A stretch of DNA of 64,000 bases from positions 62,001 to 126,000 of the forward strand of contig NZ_JAAIYA010000020.1 in the NCBI RefSeq assembly GCF_010894405.1, read 5' to 3'. The DNA comes from Pyxidicoccus caerfyrddinensis (GTDB lineage: Bacteria; Myxococcota; Myxococcia; Myxococcales; Myxococcaceae). Both the position numbers and the translations under genes were made by a program. Positions 1-9,599 of this stretch are shown here, in pieces (position 1 is the stretch's first letter; the number at the start of each line of letters is the position of its first letter). The notes under the pieces are model-generated. The model did no database searches. It had not been told where the DNA came from and saw only the letters and a list, made by a program, of their open reading frames with translations.

Positions 1-1310
1 TGGATGCGCCCGGGCCGGTGCGGAAGCTGCGCGGGCCCGCCTTCTGGAACTGGGCGAACCCGGCCGACACGAGCGGGGTGAATCCCGCGTCGGGGAACCA
101 GCAGGTCTACCGGCCGTGGGGCTACGCCTGGGCGAACCCCAACTACCGGCTCTTCGACAAGACCGCGCTGCTCGTGGGCGCGGACCAGAACACGGCCGCG
201 CACACGAGCGGAATCATCGCGAGCATGTGTGGCGTGGCGGGCTCGAACTTCCGGGCCCCCTCGCTTCAAGCGGTCATCGCCAACGCGCTGGCCCGGCGCT
301 TCCCGGACCGGCCCATCCCCAACGTCAGCCTGGGCGGCACGCTGCCGGGCGCGCTCGGGCTGCCCGCGCTGGCGAACCCGACGGTGCTGCGCTCCGCCGG
401 CTCGGTGGAGCCGACGCTGTCCGACAAGCGCGACAGCGCCTGGAAGGGACTGCGCGCGCGCAGTGACGTGCCCGACGCCGCCTTCGACGGCTCGGCCCTG
501 CCGGGCACGGTGCCCGCCACGGCGGTGGACGCGGCCCTGATGAAGGCGCTGCGCGAGGAGCGCGGCATCTCCAGCACCGGCACCGACGCGATGCTCGAGC
601 AGCTCTACGACACGTACAAGGGCGCCAGCAGGACCATCCGCCGGGACATCCTCTCGGTGCTCGGCAACACGCCGTCATGGGAGAAGCTCAAGGCGGACCC
701 GGCCTACCCCGTGGACTGGACGGCGTGCATCGGCTACGCGGACGCCTGCGGCACGGGCGCGTCGATGGGCGCGTACACCTTCGCGCTGCAGCTGCTGAAG
801 TCGGACCTGGTGACGTCGGTGAACCTGCGGGCCTCCAGCTTCGCCAACACCACCTTCGACACGCACAGCTCGAACGGCGTGCAGATGCACACCAACCACC
901 TGCGCATCGCATTGGAGATGGTGGGGCGGCTGTGCCTGGAGATGAGCCTGACGCCGAGTCGGGAGGACCCGTCCCGCACCCTGCTCGACGAGACGCTCGT
1001 CTACGTCTACAGCGACTTCGGGCGGACCTTCCCGAAGCAGGGGAGTGACCACCACCCGGCCACCTGCGCCATGCTCGTGGGCGGCGGCGTCCAGGGCAAC
1101 CAGATGCTCGGCGGGTACGACGAGACGATGAACGGCTCGCCCATGGGCGCGCCGGTGACGCTGGTGGAGGAGTCCGGGCAGCGGGTGACACGCGCGCCGC
1201 GCTCGCAGGACATCGTGGCGACGGCCATCCGGGCCTTCGGCCTGGAGCCGGGGAAGGACTTCTTCATTCCCGGCGGCTACGGCGTCTACGACGGCGTCGT
1301 GAGGGGCTGA
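1..1310 (+). CDS. DUF1501 family protein, 5' end outside window
   Basis: The reading frame is open from base 3 to a TGA at 1308-1310 (435 residues visible), so the true start lies upstream of the window. The C-terminal part carries DFGRT followed by GSDHHP, with asparagine- and glycine-rich loops before it (FANTTFDTHSSNG). This is the signature I associate with DUF1501 proteins, a branch of the alkaline-phosphatase/sulfatase fold. Many members are exported by Tat, but the N-terminus that would show this is missing. DUF1501 genes often follow a DUF1800 gene; that neighbour would be off the left edge. No enzymatic activity is established for the family, so none is assigned. The family call is fairly firm; the function is unknown. 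Confidence 0.8.
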   Translation, partial: DAPGPVRKLRGPAFWNWANPADTSGVNPASGNQQVYRPWGYAWANPNYRLFDKTALLVGADQNTAAHTSGIIASMCGVAGSNFRAPSLQAVIANALARRFPDRPIPNVSLGGTLPGALGLPALANPTVLRSAGSVEPTLSDKRDSAWKGLRARSDVPDAAFDGSALPGTVPATAVDAALMKALREERGISSTGTDAMLEQLYDTYKGASRTIRRDILSVLGNTPSWEKLKADPAYPVDWTACIGYADACGTGASMGAYTFALQLLKSDLVTSVNLRASSFANTTFDTHSSNGVQMHTNHLRIALEMVGRLCLEMSLTPSREDPSRTLLDETLVYVYSDFGRTFPKQGSDHHPATCAMLVGGGVQGNQMLGGYDETMNGSPMGAPVTLVEESGQRVTRAPRSQDIVATAIRAFGLEPGKDFFIPGGYGVYDGVVRG

Positions 1311-1368
1311 ACCGCCCCGGCCGCGCACACCTCGGATTCTGTTTTCACGTCATCGCGCTGGATGGGAC

Positions 1369-2691
1369 ATGCAACGAATGATTCGTAGGGTCGTCCCGCT
1401 CTCGGCCCTTCTCTGGGGCCTCTTCACACCGGGATGCGGCAAGAGCGAGTCGGTCGAGGTGCCTCTCCCTGGTGATGGGGGAGGTGACGCCGGGACTGGC
1501 GTGGATGCCGGAGCCGGTGTCGACAGCGGTGTGCCCGACGCGGGCGGAGTCGAGCCCGGGCCGATAGACGCCATCATCGCCGCCATGCCCGAGGGCTCCT
1601 GGAAGGAGCTGCCGAACACGCAGATGGCGGACGTCTGCCCCCAGCCGTACTCCAGCTACCCGTGCGAGGCGGTGATGATTGCCTGGAGCGGCGGCGCGTA
1701 CGACTCGCTTCGCGACCGCCTTGTCGTCTGGGGCGGTGGGCACGACGACTCGCCGTACAACAACGTGTTCACCTTCGACCTCGCGTCGATGACGTGGAAG
1801 CGGTGGACGGACCTGCCCGCGGGCATGACGGGCAACAGTGTGACGCCGGTGATGCGCGACAAGCGGGTGGAGTCGTGCGGCCTGTACCCCTCCGTGACGT
1901 CGCTGGACATCCCCGACGCGGGGCTGGGGTCCACCGGCTACGTCCGTTCGGAGCTCTGCGAGGACCCGAGCATCCGCTCGCAGCTGGATGTGCAGCAGCC
2001 GCGCAGCGCGCACACCTACGGCAACATCGCCTTCAGCGAGGCGACGGGCCGCTTCTACGTGCTGGGCTCGGTGGGGACCTATCCCAGTGGCCAGACGGGC
2101 TCGCAGCTGGTGATGGGCTTCGACTTCGCGACCGCGCGGTGGGTGCGCGGCGCGAACAACCCGGTCATCGACTACGGCGCGAGCGCCGCCGACGCGAAGG
2201 GTCACCTCTGGTACATCGGCTCGCGGAAGCTCCACGAGTACGACCCGGTCGCCGACACGTGGACCGCACACGCTCCGAACGGCGCGGGCTACTACTACGC
2301 GGGCGCCGCCGTGGACACGAAGCGCAACCTCCTCGCGCTGGTCCGTGAGGGCGCCACCGTGTCGACCTACGCGCTGAACGAGCCCGGAAAGACGCACGCC
2401 ACCGTCACCACCACCGGCCTGAGCGAGCCCGTGGGTGGGGCGCCCGGCCTGGCGTACTCGCCGGTGCTCGACCGGTTCGTGGCGTATCCGGGTGGGCGCC
2501 GGCTGGCGATTCTCGACCTGCAGGCCGGGAAGTGGGTGGAGGTCACCGGCACGGGCGACGACCCGGGGCCGCCGGCCTCGAATGGCACCTACGGCCGGTT
2601 CCGGTACAGCGCCGCGCGCAACGTGTTCGTCGTCGCGAACAGCACCCGGCGGAACGTCTTCATCTGGAAGCCGCCCACGGTCGCGCCATGA
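1369..2691 (+). CDS. Kelch/beta-propeller-like lipoprotein
   Basis: 440 residues. A basic, hydrophobic signal peptide ends in a lipobox (FTPGC, Cys23), so the product should be a lipoprotein. Residues about 35-62 form a Gly/Asp/Ala linker typical of myxobacterial surface lipoproteins. The rest shows repeated motifs such as DRLVVWGGGHDD, RFYVLGS, NLLALVREG and DRFVAYPGGRR, with aromatic residues before each, consistent with kelch- or galactose-oxidase-like propeller blades. The gene begins 58 bases after the DUF1501 gene in the same direction and may be cotranscribed with it. The role is probably carbohydrate or protein binding at the cell surface, inferred from fold only. Confidence 0.75.
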   Translation: MQRMIRRVVPLSALLWGLFTPGCGKSESVEVPLPGDGGGDAGTGVDAGAGVDSGVPDAGGVEPGPIDAIIAAMPEGSWKELPNTQMADVCPQPYSSYPCEAVMIAWSGGAYDSLRDRLVVWGGGHDDSPYNNVFTFDLASMTWKRWTDLPAGMTGNSVTPVMRDKRVESCGLYPSVTSLDIPDAGLGSTGYVRSELCEDPSIRSQLDVQQPRSAHTYGNIAFSEATGRFYVLGSVGTYPSGQTGSQLVMGFDFATARWVRGANNPVIDYGASAADAKGHLWYIGSRKLHEYDPVADTWTAHAPNGAGYYYAGAAVDTKRNLLALVREGATVSTYALNEPGKTHATVTTTGLSEPVGGAPGLAYSPVLDRFVAYPGGRRLAILDLQAGKWVEVTGTGDDPGPPASNGTYGRFRYSAARNVFVVANSTRRNVFIWKPPTVAP

Positions 2692-3025
2692 CGCCCCGTG
2701 CGGCACGCCTCCGCTCCCGGCGGAGGCCGAGACCCGGTCGCCTGGTGCGGGCGCATGGGCCGCTCTATGCGCTGCGCCAGCACGGCGGTCAGCGCCGGAG
2801 CCGCGGTGAGCTGCAGGGCGGTCTCGCCGAAGAACGCCTCATCGCGCTGCTCGACGGCCTTGCCGAATGGGAGGGTGCGCATCTTCCTGAGCCGGTGCTC
2901 CACGGCGTCCAGCTCGCGGGTGAGGCCGGCGAGCGTGAGTCGGTTGTCGCCCAGGTCGAGCGTCCGGGCTGAGCCTCCCGGGGGGATTTTCGAGGCTCGT
3001 GGGCGTTGGTCTAGGCTTTGGGGCC
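2692..3025 (-). pseudogene. Possible gene remnant on the minus strand between two plus-strand genes
   Basis: No convincing plus-strand gene lies here. On the minus strand, roughly 2975 down to 2700, one frame has strong G/C third positions and an amphipathic, protein-like composition (for example TRELDAVEHRLRKMRTLPFG, then QRDEAFFGETALQLTAAPAL). It has no good start because it begins inside the promoter region of the next gene, and past about 2710 it runs into shadow sequence of the kelch gene. I read it as the tail of a lost gene. I do not recognise the family. Confidence 0.3.
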
Positions 3026-5320
3026 ATGGTCAAGATCACCCGCCCACCCGCTCCGCAGCTCGCGAAGGTCGATGCTCCCATGGCGCGGGCGACGCCGACC
3101 GCCGCGCCCGCTGCTCCGGCCCCCGCCAGGCCCGAATCGTCGATGGAGGCCGCGCGCCCGTCGGTGTCCAAGGCGCCCGCGCAAGCGAAGCTCGAGCAGC
3201 AGCTCACCACCCTCGCGGAGGGCCCCATCCGTCAGGCGCTGCAGCAGGCGCTGTCCGGAGCGCTCTCCGCGCCCATCATCGGCGCGGCGGCCCGGGCCAT
3301 CACCGGGTTCAGCCCCAACCAGCAGAAGGACCTGGCGACCCTGCTGTCGAAGGCAGGTGTCAGCGCCAAGGCTTCGCCCCGCGCAGATGCCGGCGCCGAG
3401 CGCGCCTTCCTCCTCCAGGCCATCGCGGGTGGCGCCGTGGGGGCAACCCTCAAGCGCCTGGCCGACCAGATTCGCGGGCGTCCGCCCACCAATCAGGCCT
3501 TCTCGTTCAACCCGATGTCCGCCTCGGCCACGAAGAGCAAGGCGGCTGCCGGTCCGGTGGACACGGCGGCCGCGAAGCTGAAGGCCGCGATGGACGACAT
3601 CTGGGGCACCGACGAGGCCGCGGTCTTCGAGGCCCTGGAGGGGACGGACCCGGCGCTGCTCCCGCAGGTGGCGCAGAAGTACGAGAAGCTCACCGGCACC
3701 TCGCTGCGCGATGCGCTCGCGCTCGAGCTGGAAGGGCCCGACCTGAAGCGCGCCCTCGCGGCGCTCGACAGGCCGGTGACAGCGGCTCCTACCGCTCCTG
3801 CCGCTCCTGCCGCCCCGACGGGGCCCGCCGCTCCGGTGCAGGCGCCGGTGAAGGCCGCCGCCGTGGCGAAGGCCTCGGCCGCCGACATCCAGAAGAACCT
3901 GGACGGCATCAAGGTGACCTCGCACGACGAAGGCACCATCAAGCGCGGGAACGCCGTCGAGCTCAACCTGTTGATTCCCATCAACGTCGCGACCTGGAAG
4001 CCCCCGAAGGCGAAGGTCTACAACCCGCTCAAGCAAGCCGTGGCGGCACGCAACGAGGCGCAGCAGGCCGTCGACAAGGCGACCACCGACACGGCGAAGA
4101 AGGCCGCGCAGACGAAGCTCGAGGCCGCCGACAAGAAGGTCGCCGCCGAGGGTGAGAAGGTCAAGGCGTGGCTGAAGACGCACATCGGCTCGAACCCCGA
4201 GCTCCAGCACGCGAGCGCGGACGTGAAGCATGCCGAGGAAGCGGTAAGCAAGCTGAAGGCCCAGCACCAGAAGGCGAAGGTGCCCAAGGACCCGCTCGAA
4301 GCCGAGAAGCTCAAGAACGCGCAGAAGACCGAGCTCGACGCGGCGAACGCCCGGCTCACCACCGCCCAGGCCACCGAGAAGAGCGTCAAGGCCACCGCGC
4401 TCGCGAGGGTCGACGCGTACCAGCCGATGGTCGACGTGCCGCAGACCCGCTCGGACGTCACGGTGGACGGCACCACCGTGCGGATGCGCGATGGCCGAGA
4501 GACGGCCTACACGAACTCGTGGAAGGCGCTGGATGGCGGCGCCATCAAGGGCGATTCGCGCACGGACGTCGACACCCAGCTGGAGAAGAGCGGCATCAGC
4601 GAGGACCGGCAGAAGGTGCTGGCGTCCATCTCGGGCCTCGAAGGCACCTTCAGCAAGGTCAACACCTGGGACATCGGGCGCGTCTCCTGGGGCTTCACCC
4701 AGTGGACGCTGGGAAAGAGCGGCAACGGCTCCCTGGCCGAGTTCATGCGGGACCTGAAGAAGAACGACTCGGCGCTCTACGAGAAGCACTTCGGCCGGTA
4801 TGGGGTCGACATCGACGACAAGGGCGTGGTGCTCACCCGCGGTGACGGCACGGTGCTCAAGGGTGTCGAGGCGGCGGAGGCCATCCGCACCGATGTGAAG
4901 CTGTCGGCCGTCTTCATGGCCGCGGGCGCCGCCTCGGAGATGCAGCAGGCGCAGATCAAGTTCGCCAACCAGGGGAAGATTTCCGACATCCGCAACCACT
5001 CGGTGTCCGTGACTGGCAAGGATGCCAAGGGCGCGGCGGCCAAGGGGCAAGTCAAGCTCAAGGACGTCATCACCAGCGAGTATGGCAATGCCATCATGAC
5101 CGACCTCGCGGTCAACGCCGGCACGGGAATGAAGAAGGCCTCCGAGGCGCTCGCGAAGTACGTGAGCGAGAAGGGCGTCGACCCGGCCAAGGTGAAGGAC
5201 TGGGCCGCGGACGCCGAGAAGGCCGTCATCGCCGCGCTCGAGCAGGCCTCCCGCTCCGAGCGGCTGACGCATCATGGGAAGGCGGGCTTCAGCAAGGAGC
5301 CCAACACGTTCACCGACTGA
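3026..5320 (+). CDS. Large Ala-rich protein with annexin-like repeat and lysozyme-like C-terminal domain
   Basis: 764 residues from the ATG at 3026; an in-frame GTG at 2999 is possible but lies in promoter-like sequence. Order: Ala/Pro-rich N-terminus (1-60); a helical segment (60-165); an annexin-like repeat at about 186-250, with IWGTDEAAVFEAL followed by a TSLRDALALELEG helix, matching the GTDE...L...elsG pattern of annexins; a Pro/Ala linker; a Lys/Ala/Glu coiled coil (about 330-480); and a C-terminal domain with GLEGTFSK near residue 537 and SWGFTQWTLG shortly after, like lysozyme/transglycosylase folds where a Glu precedes a W-G-Q-W segment. There is no signal peptide, so export would need another route. 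The annexin match is seen directly; peptidoglycan cleavage is inference. Confidence 0.75.
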   Translation: MVKITRPPAPQLAKVDAPMARATPTAAPAAPAPARPESSMEAARPSVSKAPAQAKLEQQLTTLAEGPIRQALQQALSGALSAPIIGAAARAITGFSPNQQKDLATLLSKAGVSAKASPRADAGAERAFLLQAIAGGAVGATLKRLADQIRGRPPTNQAFSFNPMSASATKSKAAAGPVDTAAAKLKAAMDDIWGTDEAAVFEALEGTDPALLPQVAQKYEKLTGTSLRDALALELEGPDLKRALAALDRPVTAAPTAPAAPAAPTGPAAPVQAPVKAAAVAKASAADIQKNLDGIKVTSHDEGTIKRGNAVELNLLIPINVATWKPPKAKVYNPLKQAVAARNEAQQAVDKATTDTAKKAAQTKLEAADKKVAAEGEKVKAWLKTHIGSNPELQHASADVKHAEEAVSKLKAQHQKAKVPKDPLEAEKLKNAQKTELDAANARLTTAQATEKSVKATALARVDAYQPMVDVPQTRSDVTVDGTTVRMRDGRETAYTNSWKALDGGAIKGDSRTDVDTQLEKSGISEDRQKVLASISGLEGTFSKVNTWDIGRVSWGFTQWTLGKSGNGSLAEFMRDLKKNDSALYEKHFGRYGVDIDDKGVVLTRGDGTVLKGVEAAEAIRTDVKLSAVFMAAGAASEMQQAQIKFANQGKISDIRNHSVSVTGKDAKGAAAKGQVKLKDVITSEYGNAIMTDLAVNAGTGMKKASEALAKYVSEKGVDPAKVKDWAADAEKAVIAALEQASRSERLTHHGKAGFSKEPNTFTD

Positions 5321-5413
5321 CAGCACGGCCAGGGCTCGGGCCCGTGTAACACCATGAGTGCCCGGGGACCCGCGTTGCTTCCACCGCCCCCGGCCCTCTA
5401 GCGTTTCGGGTGC

Positions 5414-6172
5414 ATGTCCGAACCGACTCCTGAAGCCGCCGCACCCGAGAAGCAACCCGAGCACCCGCTGGGCTTCCTCGTCGCCCTCATCGGTGGACCG
5501 CTCCTCTTTGTCTTCACCCTGTGGCTCGCGAGCGTGACGGGCCGCTTCTTCTACGTGCTGGCCATTGCCGGAGCGCTCGCGTTCGTCGTGGGCGCGGTGC
5601 AGGGGCTCGTCTTCGCGGGCAAGAGCCTGGTGACGCGGCCAGTGCCGAGCCTCGCGGTGCTGGCGGTGCTCGGCGGGGTGGGCTTCCTCACCGTGCGCAA
5701 CGCGGAGGCCGTGCGCGGCTACGTGTCGAAGCTCGGCGAGGACCCGGAGCTGGGAGGCCGCTACGAGGGCGATGGCTTCTCCATCGAGTACCCCCAGGGC
5801 TGGCGCCAGCGCGACATCGACGGCTTCGAGGTGGCCGGCATCCGCCCGTCGGGGACGGGGAACTCCAAGTGCCTCGACAACGCGGGCGTCATGCGCTCGC
5901 GCAAGGACGACTACACGCTCGATGCGTACCTGCAGCTGCAGCGCGACGTCTTCGGCAAGAGCGAGTACTGGGTGGTGCTCGAGGACAAGCCCGCCACGGT
6001 GGGCGGGCTGCCCGGCCGTGAGCTCGTGGTGAGGAACGACACCCACGTGGGCCACATGTACATCACCGTGAAGGACCAGCGCGGCTACATCGTCTCCACG
6101 CAGTCCTGCCTCGCCAATAACGGGGAGTACGAGGAACAGTTGCTCACGGTGGCCCAGAGCTTCCGGTTCTGA
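5414..6172 (+). CDS. Membrane protein with PsbP/DUF1795-like C-terminal domain
   Basis: 252 residues. A short acidic N-terminus is followed by three close hydrophobic stretches between about residues 18 and 95, then a soluble domain. That domain opens with GFSIEYPQGWRQRD, the F.i.yP.gW pattern of PsbP/DcrB-like (DUF1795-type) domains, and continues with alternating strands ending in TVAQSFRF, also typical of that fold. It should be an inner-membrane protein displaying a small ligand-binding-like domain. It ends 3 bases before the GTG of the next gene, so the two are probably cotranscribed. No specific function is known. Confidence 0.7.
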   Translation: MSEPTPEAAAPEKQPEHPLGFLVALIGGPLLFVFTLWLASVTGRFFYVLAIAGALAFVVGAVQGLVFAGKSLVTRPVPSLAVLAVLGGVGFLTVRNAEAVRGYVSKLGEDPELGGRYEGDGFSIEYPQGWRQRDIDGFEVAGIRPSGTGNSKCLDNAGVMRSRKDDYTLDAYLQLQRDVFGKSEYWVVLEDKPATVGGLPGRELVVRNDTHVGHMYITVKDQRGYIVSTQSCLANNGEYEEQLLTVAQSFRF

Positions 6173-6175
6173 GCC

Positions 6176-7252
6176 GTGCGCCACTCATACATCGTCCTCG
6201 CCGCGCTGCTCCTGCTCGCGAGCGGCTGCCGGCACGCCCTCCTTCCCGAGCTGCCCGCCAGCCATGGCCAGCTCTCCCGGGTGATGGAGCGGTACCTGGA
6301 TGACGACCAGGGGCCGGACAGTCTCATCGAGGCGGTGCGTGCCCCGACGTATGCCGGCAAGACGCCTCCGCGTGCCGTGGAGCCCGCGCAGGCGCCCGCT
6401 GTCATGGCGGAGGCACTCCGGAGGTTGGAGGGAAGTCCCACGGAGGCGCAGGTCCGCCAGTCGCTGGATGACCTCGCGGGCGCCTGCCGGTCGCCGCTCC
6501 CCGCCGCGTGTGATGCGCTTCGCGAGCGCTGGGAGGACCCGAAGCAGATTTCGTTCCAGCACGTCGCCCTGCCTCATGAAGCCCGTGATTTGAAGGCCGC
6601 GACCCTCGTCATCATCGAGTGCCAGTTGACGGAGCGGGCCCGGCTCCGGGACTGCCGGGTGGTGGAGAGCGCTCCGTACGGCATCACCGCGGCGATGATG
6701 GATTCCGTGTCCCGGTCCGTGTTCTGGCCGGCGAAGTTCGCGGGTCATCCCCTCGAGGTCTCCTACACCTTCCTCTTCAACATCCCGCTCAACCCGGAGC
6801 CGCTCACCCCCACGCAAGAGCTGGGCTGGGCCCGCGCACGCACGCAGCGGTTTCCCGCCAGCCCCTCGGCCTGGGCGCACCTGGCGAGGGCGCTCGCGAA
6901 ATTCACACCCGACGACCCCACGTACCCCGAGGTCCTGCGGCGCCTCCACGCGCTCGTTCCCGATGAATGGTGGACCGCGAACGAGCTGGCCTGGCTCCAT
7001 GCACGGGACGGCCGGTACGCGGAGGCCGAGCCCCTCGCATTGACGGCGTGGCGGGAGCAGCCGCGCAACCCGTATGTCCTCGAGACACTCGCGGTGGTGA
7101 AGGCGGGGCTGGGGCGGTGCCCGGAGGCCGTGGCTGACCAGCGTCAAGCGATGGAGGCCCTGCCGGAGAAGTGGCCTGCACCGGAGCGGGAGCGCTTCCA
7201 GCGCACGCTGGACACGTACCGCCAGCAGTGCCCCGACATGGCGCCGCACTGA
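6176..7252 (+). CDS. Lipoprotein with TonB-C-like and TPR-like regions
   Basis: 358 residues from a GTG three bases after the preceding stop. A signal peptide ends in LLLASGC (Cys18), so it is a predicted lipoprotein. Residues about 135-205 contain ATLVIIECQLTERARLRDC followed by a VFWPAKFAG segment, the strand-turn pattern of TonB C-terminal or energy-transducing domains. After a break at LNPEPLTPTQ, about 150 residues of paired helices (WARARTQRFPASPSAWAHLA, then ELAWLHARDGRYAEAEPL) resemble tetratricopeptide repeats. It probably acts in periplasmic protein-protein contacts together with the membrane protein upstream. The role is inference; the domain calls are by eye. Confidence 0.7.
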   Translation: MRHSYIVLAALLLLASGCRHALLPELPASHGQLSRVMERYLDDDQGPDSLIEAVRAPTYAGKTPPRAVEPAQAPAVMAEALRRLEGSPTEAQVRQSLDDLAGACRSPLPAACDALRERWEDPKQISFQHVALPHEARDLKAATLVIIECQLTERARLRDCRVVESAPYGITAAMMDSVSRSVFWPAKFAGHPLEVSYTFLFNIPLNPEPLTPTQELGWARARTQRFPASPSAWAHLARALAKFTPDDPTYPEVLRRLHALVPDEWWTANELAWLHARDGRYAEAEPLALTAWREQPRNPYVLETLAVVKAGLGRCPEAVADQRQAMEALPEKWPAPERERFQRTLDTYRQQCPDMAPH

Positions 7253-7424
7253 ATCCAGAGACTTCAGGGCTCCTCGTCGCGGATTGCGCGGTTTCGATGT
7301 TCGCGTCTGGAGAGCTCGAAGGCCCGTGCCGCCCGTAGGCAGGGGAGTCCGGGCCCGCACGCAACCCGCGCGGCGATGACCTCGATATTGTCCTGACTCC
7401 CCCATCACGGACAGCGGCCGAGCC

Positions 7425-9497
7425 ATGACCTCCCGGATTCCCCACCCGAGCCGACCCGCAGCCTCCACCTCCACCTCCACCTCGCGCACCGCGGAGCCCA
7501 ACGCGAAGGCGCCGCAGACACCCGTGAAGCCCGGTGTCGCCGCCCCCGCGCAGCGCCCGCCGGTGAAGGACTTCTTCGACGACGTCCGCCAGACGCGCAA
7601 TGCCGAGGCCCGGCGTCACGTCCCCGCTGACCGCATGGAGCGCGGTCCCCGGGCTCCGGCGTCCGCGCGGAGCGAGGCGGGGCGCACCACCGCGCCGTCA
7701 CGCACGAGCCTCACCGGGGTGCCCACGCAGCCGTCCAGCCGTCCCGGCATGGGCGCCGTTCCGTACGACGGCGGCACCACCTTCCGGGTGTGGGCGCCCA
7801 ACGCCCAGCGCGTGCAGGTGGCGGGCGACTTCAGCAACTGGCAGCCGGTGGAGCTGCAGCGCGAGCCGAGCGGCAACTTCTCGCTCGACGTCCCCGGCGC
7901 CGGGCATGGCCAGCAGTACCAGTACGTCGTCCAGGGGAAGTACGGCGACTGGCGCTGGAAGGGAGACCCGCGCGCCAACGACGTGACGAACTCCACGGGC
8001 AACTCGGTCATCGTCGACCACAAGGCCTTCCAGTGGCAGCACGACTGGGAGTTCCAGATGCCGAAGTGGAACGAGGCGGTCATCTACGAGATGCACGTGG
8101 GCACCTTCAACGATGAGCCCGGCTGGGGCCCCGGCAACTGGCAGAGCGCCATCGACAAGCTGGACCACCTGAAGGACCTGGGCATCAACGTCATCGAGAT
8201 GATGCCGTCCGCCGAGTTCGCCGCCGACTTCAGCTGGGGCTACAACCCCGCGTACCCGAACGCCCCCGAGAGCGCCTACGGCAGCCCTGATGACCTCAAG
8301 CGCTTCGTCGACGAGGCACACAAGCGCGGCATCGGCGTGGTGATGGACGTCGTCTACAACCACCTGGGCCCCAGCGACGTGCCGCACTGGGACTTCGACG
8401 GCGAGACGTACGGCAAGGGCGGCAGCTACTTCTACACGGACTCGCGCGCCAGCACGCCCTGGGGCGACACGCGTCCCGACTACGGCCGCTCCGAGGTGCG
8501 CGACTACCTGCGCGACAACGCGATGATGTGGCTGCGCGACTACCACATGGATGGGCTGCGGCTCGACGCCACGAAGGAGATCCGCAACGCGAATGGCGAG
8601 GTCAACCCGCAGGGCTGGCAGCTCCTCAAGGACATCAACGCGGCGGTGAACAGCGAGTTCCCACAGAAGCTCGTCATCGCGGAGGACCTGGGGAACGAGC
8701 CGGGCGTCACGCACCCGGACGGGGCGGGCTTCGACAGCCAGTGGGACAGCAACTTCGTGCACCCGGTGCGCACGGCCCTCACCGCGTTCTCCGACAGCGA
8801 CCGGGACATGGACGCGGTCGCCCGGGCCATCGGCTTCAAGTACAACGGCAGCGCCACCCAGCGCGTCATCTACACCGAGAGCCACGACGAGGTGGCCAAC
8901 GGCAAGCAGCGCCTGCCGAGCGAGGTGGGCGGCTGGGACGCGGGCGGCTACCACGCCAAGAAGCGCTCCATCATCGGCGCCGCGCTCACCATGACGAGCC
9001 CCGGCATCCCCATGCTCTTCCAGGGGCAGGAGTTCCTCGAGGACGGCCACTTCCAGGACGGCGACCCGCTCGACTGGAAGAAGAAGGAGTCCTTCGCGGG
9101 CATCAACCAGGCCTACACGGACCTCATCCACCTGCGGCGCAACTGGAACGACAACACCGCGGGCCTGCGTGGGGAGAACGTCAACGTCCACCACGTGAAC
9201 AACAACGACAAGGTCATCGCCTTCCACCGCTGGGACAAGGGCGGGCCGGGCGACGACACCATCGTCGTGGTGAACTTCGGTGGGAAGCAGCTCACCCACT
9301 ACGACCTGGGCCTGCCGTCGGACGGTACGTGGAAGGTGCGCTTCAACAGCGACTGGCAGGGCTACGCGGGCGACTTCGGTAACGCCCAGAGCTTCGACGT
9401 GGGCGGCCACTGGGGCGGGCGGGACGGCATGCCCGCGAGCGGCACGCTCAACAACCTCGGGCCCTACAGCGTGGTCATCCTCTCGCGCGACAAGTAG
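7425..9497 (+). CDS. GH13 alpha-glucan enzyme, 1,4-alpha-glucan branching type, with CBM48
   Basis: 690 residues. After a disordered Ser/Thr/Pro-rich leader of about 105 residues comes a CBM48-type module (FRVWAPNAQRVQVAGDFSNW). The GH13 catalytic barrel follows, with all four conserved regions: DVVYNHLG; GLRLDATKE with the nucleophile Asp near residue 382; VIAEDLGN with the acid/base Glu near 421; and ESHDEV with the transition-state Asp near 488. A C-terminal beta domain ends in GPYSVVILSR. The best match is the branching enzyme or maltooligosyl-trehalose trehalohydrolase group. The unstructured N-terminus is unusual for a cytoplasmic glgB, and no glycogen genes are nearby, so I leave the symbol empty. 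It likely acts on glycogen or maltodextrins. Confidence 0.9.
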   Translation: MTSRIPHPSRPAASTSTSTSRTAEPNAKAPQTPVKPGVAAPAQRPPVKDFFDDVRQTRNAEARRHVPADRMERGPRAPASARSEAGRTTAPSRTSLTGVPTQPSSRPGMGAVPYDGGTTFRVWAPNAQRVQVAGDFSNWQPVELQREPSGNFSLDVPGAGHGQQYQYVVQGKYGDWRWKGDPRANDVTNSTGNSVIVDHKAFQWQHDWEFQMPKWNEAVIYEMHVGTFNDEPGWGPGNWQSAIDKLDHLKDLGINVIEMMPSAEFAADFSWGYNPAYPNAPESAYGSPDDLKRFVDEAHKRGIGVVMDVVYNHLGPSDVPHWDFDGETYGKGGSYFYTDSRASTPWGDTRPDYGRSEVRDYLRDNAMMWLRDYHMDGLRLDATKEIRNANGEVNPQGWQLLKDINAAVNSEFPQKLVIAEDLGNEPGVTHPDGAGFDSQWDSNFVHPVRTALTAFSDSDRDMDAVARAIGFKYNGSATQRVIYTESHDEVANGKQRLPSEVGGWDAGGYHAKKRSIIGAALTMTSPGIPMLFQGQEFLEDGHFQDGDPLDWKKKESFAGINQAYTDLIHLRRNWNDNTAGLRGENVNVHHVNNNDKVIAFHRWDKGGPGDDTIVVVNFGGKQLTHYDLGLPSDGTWKVRFNSDWQGYAGDFGNAQSFDVGGHWGGRDGMPASGTLNNLGPYSVVILSRDK

Positions 9498-9599
9498 CCC
9501 GACGAACTTCAGGTGGGTTGCAGGAGCAATCGTTCTTCGTGACGTGCGTAGGGCCCGGAGCGGCAAGCACCGTGCCCTGCACCCACGAGGACGTCCGCC

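Noticed and set aside
3011-6184. A 1057-codon open frame on the minus strand
   Set aside because: It is the antisense of the annexin-like and membrane-protein genes; its His/Leu/Arg-rich composition is what high G+C third positions produce on the opposite strand.
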